Assembly (NCBI RefSeq): GCF_040712315.1
Contig: NC_134017.1
Coordinates: forward strand, 22,424,322-22,488,321
Source of the DNA: Castanea sativa
Lineage: Eukaryota; Streptophyta; Magnoliopsida; Fagales; Fagaceae
Direction: 5' to 3'
Length of the DNA: 64,000 nucleotides
Below the pieces are notes generated by a model, which made no database searches, was not told the DNA's origin, and saw only the letters and a list, made by a program, of their open reading frames with translations. Both the position numbers and the translations under genes were made by a program. Position 1 is the stretch's first letter, and each line of letters opens with the position of its first letter. Below, one piece after another: positions 34,262 through 45,220 of the stretch.

Positions 34262-35637
34262 TGTTAGGGTTTATGCCCTAAAACCCAATTTATTGGCATG
34301 TATTTAATAATTAAATTGTTTAATTATATGAGACTATCTATAAATGAACTAAGACATTGTCATAGTCCATGAGATGCATTGTATGTGATTTATGTGAAAA
34401 GTCACAGAAGATGTAAATCACAAGTTCTTTGTAAACTCAGAATTTATAGTTCGTGGTCGGTGATGAAATTGGGCATTTCATCTGCGAAGACTATAACGTG
34501 TCAACTACGATGATTTGTCTTGATCATGGAAGTGGAAACTTCTAGTTGATATGTTGATATGTTTTAAGAGTTAAATCATATTGAACAGGACCGCTGTGAG
34601 ATTTATTATTCTTCTAACGACTTTCAAATGAATAATAAATCTCACGACTTCTATTTGCATGAACTCTTAATCCTGAGAGAATAATGGACCTGATCATGAC
34701 GTGTAGGTTGCTTTGATATATCAGGAGTGAGATCTGAAGTGACGGTCAAAACCTCAGTATGTTGGGCATCCGCATTTAGTGTTGATGGAACATATATTCT
34801 CAAGATGGAATTCATAGTCTCTTGATGGAGATATAAAATATTCCATTGAGATAAGTTTAATGGTTTCAGTTATTCAGAGAGTTAGGCCTAACCACTTTAG
34901 TAAGAAATTACTAAAGTATATATTTATGAAATTGGATTTCATAAATATATAATGAATAACTTTAAAGAATTAAACCGGGTACTCAAGGATAAGATGTAGT
35001 AATTTACAAAGTGGCAGTCTATATTTATGACTTTGTGTTACTACGAATATTTTATGAAGGGGTTACGTGTTTAATAAAGTCTTGGGATATAATTTATTAA
35101 TAAGGCCTAGAGTGCAATTATATTTATATAGTGGTATTAAATATAATTAATGGTAACTTTGGACTTGTCAAGAGTTGACGGAAAAGCCCAAGGCCCATTG
35201 GAGCTAGTGTCTTATTGGTCCCTTTTGGTCCCACTTCAAGCCACACACTAAAGCCCAATTGGAAAGGCCCAATAGGCCAACCCAATTAGATAATCAGTTA
35301 GTTATAAAGGGAGAAACATACAGAATTTTTATTAGATGAGATTAGAAAAAAAAAAAAACGGTGTGTGAGAAAGTGTGAGACACACTTTCATTCTCCCTTG
35401 AAAACTGATTGAGAGACCACACATCTTGGGCGTAAAGTGAAATTGGAGTGAAGATTAAAAGTGTTCCCAAGTGCTTCTAATCTTGGTTTTGAATTTCTCC
35501 ACACCAAGGTACGCTATCTTGTTCTTAAATTCTGAAATTTACATAGTGCACGTTATCAACTATGAATGAAATAGATCCTTGTTCGTTGATTCCACTATGT
35601 GTTTTGTATGAGATACAAAACCAGAATTTTCCCTTCA
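34262..35637 (+). mobile_element. Solo LTR, copia-type, 1376 bp
   Basis: Starts TGTTAGGGTTTATGCCC and ends TTTTCCCTTCA, with a perfect 5-bp duplication TTAAT (34257-34261 and 35638-35642). A TATA-like TTATAAAGGG lies near 35303. No internal region remains. Confidence 0.9.
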
Positions 35638-36056
35638 TTAATGGTGTAGTTTCTTAATCAATTTAAGATTTTTTAAAATTATTTTAGTTTACCTTACAAA
35701 TAGGTAGGTTCCTGTGCATAGCATGGGTTAGCAACTAGTTAATTATATTAAGCATTTCATTTTCATTGATCCTCCAATTTCATAGAAGTTTTTTCTTGAA
35801 AAAAACACAAGAAAAAAGAAGTCAATGATAAGATTGAGTTTTTTTACTAGATTTTATATTGCTTCCATGCTTTGTATTTTCCCGTCTGCCTTAAAATGCA
35901 GCCTAAACAGGCAAACATGAAGAAGCAAACTAAGTCTAACATCAATGCAAAAGATAGAAATAACCTGGTGTTAGGGACATATTTTAATGTAATTGACATA
36001 TCTTTTGACAAAACACACTTTACTTGTATTTGGGTAAATCTAAGTAGGTTCAAGAT

Positions 36057-37133
36057 TGAAAGCTCGGATTTGTGTGCAAATACAAGAGCTTGTTTAGACC
36101 CCCAAATTAAAATTATGGCTAGATTGCTTTTACTCTTACTTAATTAAAGTGTGGAACAAGAGTAAATGAAGTGCAATAAACCGATAACTACTCTAGTGCA
36201 TAGACATGAACAACAAATAATAAAAGTAAAGCACAAGAGCAAGGGAAGAGAGATGCAACCACAAGATAACACAGCGATGTGTTATTGAAGAGGAAATTGA
36301 AGAACTCTGTAAAAAACCTCTACGCTACCCTCCAAGTGGTAAATCGATCCACTAGACAATAAGTTGGGATACACGAATAGCAAGAGACCCTCTAAGCCTA
36401 ATCTACCTAATGCACCTAAGCCCTCCAATCTCTTACTCCAACAAGGCTTCTCAAAACTGTGTCTTGTTTAGCTTTCCGGATCTCGCAATACGCCCGATTG
36501 CATCCGCCAAGCCTCGCTGGCTTCTTTTGGAAAATCCCCAAAGATTCCCAAGCTCCAAAACACTCTCTACACTTTGAAAAGGTGTGGGTTGTGTTTGAGT
36601 ACAAATCTTCTCTCAAGGTATGAAAATGGGAGAGGGAAGGAGAAGAGGCTACAATGATTTCTCACTAAGGATGAGTAACTCTCTCTTTAAAAGATGGGTG
36701 TGGGTGTTGTAGAAAACCTTTCTAGAGTTTTTCTCTCTAAATAGCCTCCTTACAATATCTGTGGGTAATGAGGGTATATATAGTATGGGTGAAGGGTAAG
36801 AAAGTCACACTTAAAAATCCTCAAGACAGAGAGTTTCGCGGGTATCTTGTAGGAAGGTCTTACCCGCGAGACACTCACGAAATCGTCCAGGCTGGCATGA
36901 CTCTTCAGCTTCTAGCATGTGCTTCTCACGTGGCTCTTTTGTGGGTTAGCTTCTCACGAGCTTTTCGCGAAATCCACTTGTTCTTTAATTCATGCTCGAT
37001 TCTTTACCAACTTAATACTAAACCCAATACAATAAAATTCCACAAAATACAAGGAACAAATTAAAGCAAATACAACACTTTTTGTCATAGAATAAAGCCA
37101 ACATAAAACATAGTCGTAAATCACAACTTTACA
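36057..37133 (-). mobile_element. Solo LTR, family 3 (copy B), nested in family 2
   Basis: Minus-strand ends TGTAAAG...CTTTCA. Perfect duplication AAGAT (36052-36056 and 37134-37138). Minus-strand TATA-type box near 36780. Confidence 0.92.
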
Positions 37134-37229
37134 AAGATGATCATTACAAGTGGTTACATTGAAGACATGAAGATTACTCAAGAACTACTTAAGAAAAGTG
37201 CAATCTGCAGGTCTCGATACCTCCTTGAC

Positions 37230-37770
37230 TAGGGGTGTCCACGGGTTGGGCCGAGTCGGGTTTGGGCCCAGCCTGGACCCAACCCGCCATATTTAGGTGG
37301 AGGAAAATATGGCACGAAACTGACCCATTGATTTGGTAGGATTTTCCGGTTTAGGTATCTTCAGTTTTGGGTTGTATCGGTTGGGTATCGGGTTTCATCG
37401 CTGGGAACAATTTTTGGCCGGATTCGGTGAGGTCTGGTTGAAATCTGGCCGGATCTGGCGAGATCTGGCCAGATTCGTCGAGATCTGGCCAGATTCGTCG
37501 AGATCTGGCCTAGATTTCTTCGGATAAAGGCGAGATCTTGCCGGATATGGTCGAAAATTCGTTATACTTCGTCGGAAAGAATAAAGGCTCAATTCAGGTC
37601 GGGTGTCTCGGGTTTTAAAGTGGAAAATCGACAACTGACCCCCGTGGGGTCGGGTTATTGAGTTCAGAACCTGCGTTCGACCATCGGGGTCATTGGATCG
37701 GGTGTCGGCGGGTCGGCGGTGGGTGGGTTTGTCGGGTTGAATGGGTTGTCGGGTTGAAAGGACACCCCTA
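37230..37770. mobile_element. hAT-type non-autonomous element, 541 bp, nested in family 2 LTR
   Basis: Inverted ends TAGGGGTGTCC / GGACACCCCTA with a perfect 8-bp duplication TCCTTGAC (37222-37229 and 37771-37778). Interior GATCTGGCCAGATTCGTCGA repeats and GGGTCGGG-rich ends place it in the same family as 29934-30591. Confidence 0.93.
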
Positions 37771-38652
37771 TCCTTGACAGAAGCTCAATTTGTTGAGATT
37801 CATTAAAGCTTGACACATGTCTCGATCTATCGAGCTTATGAGATTCAGACTATAGCCAGCAACGTTTTTATTCTAAATGGCTATTTGTTTATGGGTTTGT
37901 ATAATCATAATAGGACTAGGAAAACCCAAGGTTTGTGGGTTTGTATAATTTTATTAGTCTAGGAAAGCCCAAGGTTTGTGTAACCTATTTGGAATAGGAG
38001 AGCCCATTAAGCTCCTATTTAAAGGAGGTGGAAAAAGAAAAACCAAATCCAAGAGAGCTTCATAAAGTTTTCTTTTTGAAACCCTAGCCTGCTCCTACAA
38101 AAGAAAGAGTTCTTGCTGTGTTTCTTGTACGCATTTGGGATCTGTAACCAAGCAAAGTCTCTCACACTATCATTGAAGATCTTATTGGTGTTTCTATGTG
38201 AAGTTATTGCAAATCAACTACATCAATCAAAGGGTTGCTGTGGAGTTAGTCACGTACTTGGATCCGTGCAACAATTGTTTAGTCATGTACTAGGAGCCGT
38301 GCATTGAAAGGGGAGATTGTCACTACATTGCAAGTCTAATTGGGTATTGGGGTAAGGGTTCAACTGTAGGTTGGTATTAGGTGCTAGGATTCCTTTTACT
38401 TGTAACCGCTTGTTTTGATAATAGTGGATTCTCGGGAGTGGTGACCTTAAATTCACCTGGTGGGGTTTTGCTTCAGTGGTTTTCCCCATTCGTAAACAAA
38501 TCACCTGTGTCAAATTTATTTTCTGCTGCATTTAACTTAGTTGGTGATTTGTTTGTGCTACCACGCTTATTGCATGTAATTGAATCTAATTAATTAACTT
38601 GGCTAATTAATTGATTAATTTACCAAAGGGTCAATACATTCTTGGCCTATCA

Positions 38653-39450
38653 CCTGGTTTGATGACTTGATAAAGTCAAGTCCCTCCCTCCCACTAGGCT
38701 CATTGGTTACAGGAAACTGAAGCCTATGATACTTAGTTAAGAAGTTTATGTAAAAGTTGTTGTATGAATGTTGTGTGTGATGATTGAATGATGTGCCAAA
38801 AGCCATCGTTTGTTTATGCTATGACACTTTTTTTCTCACTATATTAATAAGAAGAAAATATAAGAGTGAATAAAGCCTATTAAATGTGATGAATCGATAA
38901 ATTATAAATGACACATACGCATTAGGAGTTGTGCAGAACTTACATAAGGGAAATGCTTTTCTTGAGAAAAAACTTATACAAAATTTCAATTCAAAATAAT
39001 GTTTTTTTTTAAATTTTTTTAAAATTTCTATTTTTATTTTTTATATTTAAGACAAATTTTATACATAGCCCTATCTTCCCTTTATTTGATGGAATCATTC
39101 ATCACATCATTTTTGTAAGAAACTTGTTTATTAGTTTTTTCAGTCTACCATATCAAATTGATTTCACATGTGCTTATTTTCTTAATTTTGGTATCTAGAT
39201 GGTCCTAGCCCTCAAAATATCAGGACCATTTTCAAGACAAAGCAAGTGATCAAACTCAATCCCTTCATCCTCTGTAGAGTGATTGTTGGTGCCATCTCTG
39301 TTGATTGCAGTTAAGGACTGCAGTGTGCAATCTTTCCCACACTCATTCTAGAACTCTAAAGTCAAGATAGAAAGCTTGTGACTCTCGAAGATTGAGCAAG
39401 GAGCACTCTTAACAAGCATCACCATTTTCCATTGTCAATAAAGAAATAAC
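38653..39450. other. Intergenic, nothing recognised
   Basis: AT-rich sequence, no gene found. The part after about 39200 may belong to the LTR-like segment that follows, but its left boundary is unclear. Confidence 0.35.
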
Positions 39451-40148
39451 AATGAGACCTGATGATGCAAAAGAATTGTCAGTGAGTTGATCGTCCACAC
39501 ATGTGCCAATGGATGTACCTGAAGAACAAAAGAGAAGAACCAATTAAAGGGCACCGGTGGGGTACTGGCCAAAGACCTTTCAAAGTTTAAGTCAGTTATA
39601 GAAGACTCTCCAAGAACTCAAGAGTGCAAGAGTTAGGGAGGATTCACATACCTCAAGAAGGGTAAGGTTTGTGGTTTATATAGTGGCAGAGAGCTGACCC
39701 GAATCCCTTGATACAGGGGAATTTCCTTGTAGAGAAAAGGGTCCTAAGATACTCGAGATCACCTTTCCATATATAAGAGATTTGATTGTGTGGTAGGGCC
39801 TTTGGTCGTGATGTGCAAGTAATTTCCATGCAAGAATGCGTGAGTGAGCCCCACATAAGCCCCATGGAAACCCTAGGGGATGGATTGTTATGATCGGGGA
39901 TTACCTTATCCATTAGCCTATAGGTTGATTGTCCCTTTCAGGGGTTGATCTACCTTTTCAGGGGTTAATCATCCCTTTTGAGATTGACCTTCCCTTTCAG
40001 GGTTAGTCATCCCTTTTGGGGTTGGTTATCCATTTTGGAGTCGGTCATCCCTTTTGGGGGTTGGTCATTCCTTTTGGGGTTGATCTTTTCTTTTGGGGCT
40101 AGTCTTCCCTTTTGGGTTTAGTCATCCCTTTTAGGCAGCCCATACCAA
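39450..40148 (-). mobile_element. LTR-like segment (gypsy type) with U3 minisatellite
   Basis: A TATATAAACCAC-type box on the minus strand near 39675-39685 has downstream sequence to its left and, upstream of it, about eleven ~20-bp units of the form GGTTGATCxTCCCTTTTGGG (39925-40135). Tandem units in U3 are usual for gypsy LTRs. No confident ends or duplication found, so the call rests on layout. Confidence 0.5.
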
Positions 40149-40343
40149 TTAGTAAAAAATTATCTTCATCAAGACCATATGAACAAGTTATGAAGAAGGA
40201 GATTTGTAATTGCATATTATTGAGTAGTAAAGCATTGCACACTTTCCTGGCTTAAAATAAAATAATTAAATTAAAGAAAAAAAAGTAACTTTTTAGTTCA
40301 GCAAATATCCTTGACTTATTTGTTGTACATTTTTCCAGGTTTA

Positions 40344-40543
40344 GTGTGTGTTTGGCATGTTTAAAAAAGCCAGTGTTTTTTTTACTATTCAACTTATTTT
40401 GCTACTATTCATGAGTCTCATTACATTTTTTGGTACTATTCATAGGTCACACTATACTATTTTAGCTAACTTTTACCTTTATCTATAGTACTTTCAGAAA
40501 AAGTTTTCAGTTTTAGCTAAATAAGCTGTTCCCAAACAGACTC
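40344..40543. mobile_element. PIF/Harbinger-type MITE, 200 bp
   Basis: Flanked by TTA on both sides (40341-40343 and 40544-40546). Inverted ends GTGTGTGTTTGG / CCAAACAGACTC. Non-coding interior with repeated ACTATTCA words. Confidence 0.75.
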
Positions 40544-40610
40544 TTAGTATATATTTCTAAAATATTATGTCATAGAATTTTTTCTTTTCCAAAGAATAAG
40601 ATTATAAATA

Positions 40611-42046
40611 GGGTAAATTTCACAAACATACCCTGAGGTTTGGCATAATACCAATCAAGTCCAAAGGATTTAAAAACTGACCACTTCAATCCTTAAACCC
40701 AAACAGCTTGTAACGCCGTTACCTATTTTTAATTCTATTCCAAAACTCTCCTCTTCCTTTCATCTGTCTCCTTCAATCTCTTTCCTCTTTTTCTTTGACT
40801 CGTGTTAAAACTTAAAAGAAGAAGAAATTGTAGAACATGTTCCCAGTAAACAAACAAGAAAAAAAAACCTTGAATGGAACCAACAATCAAAACAAATTTT
40901 CATTTAATGAGTAAAACACAACAAATCAGTTCATTTGAATATTCAAACCCAAATCAAAGAACCTGCCATCAAGAACTATACCAAAAATCAGCGTCAACAC
41001 AAAATCAAAAACCAATCTTAGCTTCAAATCCAAAACCAAACCCAACAAATCAAAACCCCCAAAAAAATCTTCTCAAATTCACAAAAATGTCAAACCCCAT
41101 CACAAAATCAAAATCAAAATCCAATCTCAGCTTCAAATCCAAAACCAAACCCAACAAATCAAAACCCTCCAAAAAAATCTTCTCAAATTCACAAAAATGT
41201 CAAACCCCAGCATAAGCAACTCAATTCATTACCAAAACTCTGGCTCTCTATAAAAAATCTCCATCACATCTCTATGTAGTAAACAAGTTAAATTAGTGAG
41301 TGACCCATCGTGTGAAGGTCACCTTGGGAGCTTCCCACTCTTTTGATTCACGATCTCATCCACTTGCATGCAATTGCAACTCTCTAGCCTCTGCTTTCAG
41401 TGAGTGACCCGTTAAGTGTGAAGGTTGAAAATGTCTAGATCACAGCTTGGTTGAGACTGTGGCGGCGCGTGTGTTCTGTGACAGTGATTGTGGAGGATGA
41501 ATCAACATGGGAAATTCTAGAGGCAACAGCCACACACCTTTGCCAATCCAAACCAAAAAACCCACAAAATATTCAAACTAAAACCCATAAAATTCCAAAG
41601 CCAATCCACAAAAAACCCAAATCTTCCAACACAGATCTAACCAAAACTCATAAACCACCGTAACTCCACCACTGCGGTGCACCACAAAGACAAAGAGAGG
41701 TTAGAGAGAGGGACAAGGAAGCCATATGGAGAGAAGAGAAAGAAGAGCTCTAGGATGAAAGAGAGATTTAGAGGGGTCTGGCATAGAGAGAGTAAAACAA
41801 GCCCTTCCTCCCTATTACTGGGAACATGTTCTTAAATTTCTTCTTCTTCTAATATGAGTCAGAGAAAAAGAGGAGAGAGATTGAAGGAGACTGATGAGAG
41901 AAAGAAGAGAGTTTTGGAATAGAATTAAAAATAGGCAACGACGTTACAAGTTGTTTGGGTTTAAGGACTAAAGTGGTTAGTTTTTAAATCCTTTGGACTT
42001 GATTGGTATTATGCCAAACCTCAGGGTATGTTTGTGAAATTTACCC
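40611..42046. mobile_element. Long-TIR Mutator-like element, non-autonomous, 1436 bp
   Basis: Perfect 9-bp duplication TTATAAATA (40602-40610 and 42047-42055). Terminal inverted repeats of about 235 bp begin GGGTAAATTTCACAAACATA and end near GAACATGTTCCCAGTA. The interior (about 40850-41810) has no transposase. It has an internal 109-bp tandem duplication (from 41013 and 41122) and two copies of GTGACCC(A/G)TxxxGTGAAGGT (near 41300 and 41404). Open frames are short and low-complexity. The interior could be captured host sequence, but I do not recognise a source gene. Confidence 0.92.
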
Positions 42047-42378
42047 TTATAAATAAAGGGCTATGTTTATTACACAGAAACTATTTTACACTGCCTAAAA
42101 AACAATTAAAATCGTGGCTTGAAGTAACAATTTCTAAGTTAGAAGTCGTGACTTTAAATCATAATTTCAGTGGTTATTTGGCTGTGTAAAACAATTTCTG
42201 TACGTACAACAAGTATTACCCTAGATATAAATCTTGTTGATAATCACATGTGACTAATGTTGTTAGCCTAGCCTTACATTAGATACTAATTTTAAGAATG
42301 AGTGGTCAATATTACATAATTAGGTCCAGATCAATTGATTTAAGCTTTTAAGTTACGTGGCATCCTTTTTTTTTTTAG

Positions 42379-42560
42379 GCGTAAATACACTTTTAGTCCT
42401 TACATTTTGACGTTTTTCTATTTTGGTCCTTACATTTTATTTTTACCACTTTTAGTCCCTAAAACAATTAACGCGTTACATTTTAGTCCTTTCCGTCACC
42501 CAACTAACGGAAAAGGCTGACGTGGCTAACAAAGAAATAAAATAATGATATTTTTTTACA
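42379..42560 (+). mobile_element. Candidate left terminal inverted repeat of a MuDR-type element
   Basis: Sequence of the form GTAAATACACTTTTAGTCC, repeated ACTTTTAGTCC words, then CCGTCAxxCAACTAACGG and TGACGTGGC, resembles the long terminal repeats of many plant MULEs. The converging GRF and transposase genes follow to its right. No inverted partner is visible to the right of 46.8 kb, so the right end is missing or far off. Confidence 0.45.
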
Positions 42561-42769
42561 TGTGGCATGACTCACTTTGACACTTCAGCTTTCCCGCCCC
42601 AAATCCAGTCACGTGAGGCACTAACAAACACACGCACCAACCAGACACTGTAAATACCCAAATTAGACTTGAATCCCTAGAATTTCAGCTTTCGTTTTCT
42701 CTCGAACCATCAGCCTCTCCTCTCTCTCAAACCACCATCATCCTCAACCATTTCGAAGTCCCTGATCAA

Positions 42770-43583
42770 ATGGAAGCAATCTCTTCAACTAGTTCAAGCT
42801 TGAGGAGGAGAGCTCCATTGAGGTGCTACTGTGCTGAAAAACCAGTGCTAGTCGTTTCGTGGACAGCAGACAACCATAGCAGAAGGTTTTATGGTTGTCC
42901 AAACTATTGGGTATTTCAATTTTTTTGTCAAATTCTGGGTATTTTGTTTTATGGTTGCAATGGCGTGTTGGGTTTGGTCTTTTTATTTTCTATTGCTGTT
43001 CAATTTTTTTTGTCAAATTCTGGGTATTTTGTTTTATGGTTGCAATGGCATGTTGGGTTTGGTCTTTTTATTTTTGAATTGCTGTTCAATTTTTTTGTCA
43101 AATTCTGGGTATTTTGTTTTATGGTTGCTTCTCTGTGTTGGGTTTGGTCTTTTTATTTTTGAATTGCTGACCCTTTTACAAAAGGAACCCATACCTTAAA
43201 GAAGCCTTGTCGTGGACTATAAGAAAGGGCGATGCACATTATTTGAACCATCTTTTGTTGATGTTTTGGAGGTGACTGTATAGATATCAGATATTCATAG
43301 GGTGAATATAATTGGCAAGCAGCTAGGATTGTAGAGACATGTTTTGGCTTCCATGCTGCCTGTTTTGAAAGTGAAGCTATCAAACTAGCAGTAGGCTTAA
43401 GAAGATTTATTTTCTTGCTTTTTACCCCCTTTAGCTTTTGTAAACCTGGAAATAGTTTTTCAGTGTACTATGTTGCATATTGTAGACACCAAAATTTTCA
43501 CAAGTTCTTAATTATGTTTTAAGCTGTGCCTTTTTAACAATTGGTATGCTCTTTCTACGTCTTATTATCATTAATATTATTAA

Positions 43584-43622
<39 letters not shown>

Positions 43623-44288
43623 CATTGCTGTTGACTTTAGAAATGAAATTATCATATTGGTGCTGATTCTGCTGGGAGGAACTTCTAATTCCAAGTTGAT
43701 ATTTTCTGAAGATGAATTGATTTTGCAACGTGGGAGAAATTACTTTATGTCACCACTTTGAAATTAAAACTAAAATGAATTTGATCTTAAATTTTTTTTT
43801 CTCTCTTATTTCATTTCTTTTTATCATAATTATTAGCGCTGTATTGAACTGGCTTACTGTTTTAGTTCACAATAATTGGCAGACTGTTTTAGTTCACAGT
43901 AATTATTAGAGCTGTATTGAACTGGCTTACTGTATCATAAATAATTGGCATATCCTACTTGAATTGCTGTTAAAGAAAAGAAGCTGAGATGATAGTGTAA
44001 ATTGCTGAGATGAATTGATGTTGAATTTCTGTTACTCAATTTTCTTGTGTTTCATTATTAAGTGCTTGGTTTGCATTTCAGGTTGGGCAAAAGTGTAAAT
44101 TCTTCCAATGGCGTGATGATGAGATATGTGAACGTGGTAAGGTGCTCATCCCAGAGCAAAGGCAACAGATTACTAGACTAGAGGCCGAGGTTGCAAGATG
44201 CTACAAGAGAGAGAAGTTTTACACTATGGCTTTGGCATTCTTATTGGTGATATGTGGGATTTGTCTCTGTAATTGTATGTATGGTTAG
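42770..44288 (+). CDS. Small GRF-type zinc-finger protein with coiled coil and C-terminal membrane segment
   Basis: Two exons, 42770-42910 and 44082-44288, join in phase 0 to 115 residues. The start ATG follows a CT-rich leader. Residues 19-70 match a GRF zinc finger: CYC, then the variant RRFYGCPNY in place of GRRFYxCP, then KCKFFQWRDDE with the fourth Cys. The finger is split by the intron. Residues about 75-95 are a charged helix (PEQRQQITRLEAEVARCYKR). The last ~20 residues are hydrophobic (MALAFLLVICGICL), a likely tail anchor. GRF fingers in other proteins bind single-stranded nucleic acid. Small proteins of this layout are common in plant genomes, often near MULEs. It converges with the transposase pseudogene at 45221-46790, as mudrB does with mudrA in maize MuDR. 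Intact; could be host or transposon gene. Confidence 0.75.
42911..43170 (+). repeat. Three ~86-bp tandem units inside the GRF intron
   Basis: TTTTTTGTCAAATTCTGGG followed by TATTTTGTTTTATGGTTGC and GTGTTGGGTTTGGTC occurs three times in a row. The unit's TTTTATGGTTG word is also present at the end of exon 1, so the array may have grown from the exon-intron junction. Confidence 0.85.
43567..43622. repeat. (ATT)n microsatellite in the GRF intron
   Basis: About 50 bp of ATT units. Near 43845-43925 a further ~75-bp segment with CTGTATTGAACTGGCTTACTG is duplicated. Confidence 0.9.
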
Positions 44289-44998
44289 CCAGGTAGTGAA
44301 GGTTTGGTTAGGCAGCAAGTGGGAAGTTGGAAGTGTTTATGTTTGGTTAGGTGGGTGGTGGAAGTGTATGTTTGGTTAGCATGTTACATAGATGGGGGAG
44401 TTTCAATATCCTGTAATTGCTAATGCATAGGGCTGGCAATGTGTAAAGTTTTTGGTTAGGTAGTTAACATGGAAACACTTGCTGTTTTTTTTTTTTTTGT
44501 ACCATTCCTGGAATGAAATGAATACCCCTGTTCCTTGAATCTGTGATGTGTTATGCAATCTAAGCAATCAAGATTTGGCAAAATAAGAACCCAATAAACT
44601 CCTCAGATAAAGAGGCAAAAATGTCCACAAAATGCAAGTATACTTTGTTAAGAAACAAAACAAAAAATAACACAATCACAGGTAACACTTATCAGGTTGG
44701 TTTTCAAACAATCCCAATTGAATAGAATCGAATACAATTCTCAATAACCAATCCAATAAAATTTTCAAAATTCCAACAATGACCACAACTGTGTAATCTA
44801 TGAAAAAAACTAAAAAGAAATAAACACACATCTTTACCCCAAAAACATAAAAAAAATATCAAATTTTGAGAGAAGCCCAATGATCAAAGATCTAAAGCAA
44901 TAAAGTCAAAGACTATACATATATTCACATCTGTTTAGTTGCACAGAAATAGGAACAAAAAATGGACATTCATAATACAATTCCAAACCTGTTTTAAC

Positions 44999-45175
44999 CA
45001 TCACTTTCTACAAAACAAAGGGCATTGTTCCATAGTTAATGTTAACCCTATCACCATGACCATCACTTTGTACAAAACAAAGGGAATTGTTCCATAGTTA
45101 ACCCTATCACCATTACCATCACTTTCTACAAAACAAAGGGCATTGCTCCATAGTTAATGTTAAACCTATCACCAT
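44999..45175. repeat. Three ~60-bp tandem units in the space between the GRF and transposase genes
   Basis: ACCATCACTTT(C/G)TACAAAAC, then AAAGGGxATTG(T/C)TCCATAG, recurs three times between the two converging genes. The remaining space 44289-44998 holds the GRF 3' flank and nothing else recognised. Confidence 0.85.
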
Positions 45176-45220
45176 AAATACACAAAACAAAACAACAAGA
45201 AAAATGAACTTGTGCTCTCT

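Larger units (their letters stand above)
35969..38652 (+). mobile_element. Solo LTR, family 2, split by two later insertions
   Basis: Starts TGTTAGGGACATA and ends GGCCTATCA with a perfect duplication CCTGG (35964-35968 and 38653-38657). Removing the nested LTR (36057-37133) and hAT element (37230-37770) with their duplications leaves about 1.07 kb, close to the 1005- and 1031-bp intact copies at 51167 and 62237. Confidence 0.93.

Noticed and set aside
26553..37133. Copies A and B of family 3 as the two LTRs of one full element
   Set aside because: Each copy has its own distinct target duplication (ATACC/ATACT and AAGAT), so they are separate solo LTRs.
39925..40135. CRISPR-like array of ~20-bp units
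   Set aside because: Plant nuclear DNA, units directly abutting without unique spacers; a minisatellite.
43512..43761. Ile-rich open frames on both strands
   Set aside because: Translation of the ATT microsatellite in the GRF intron.
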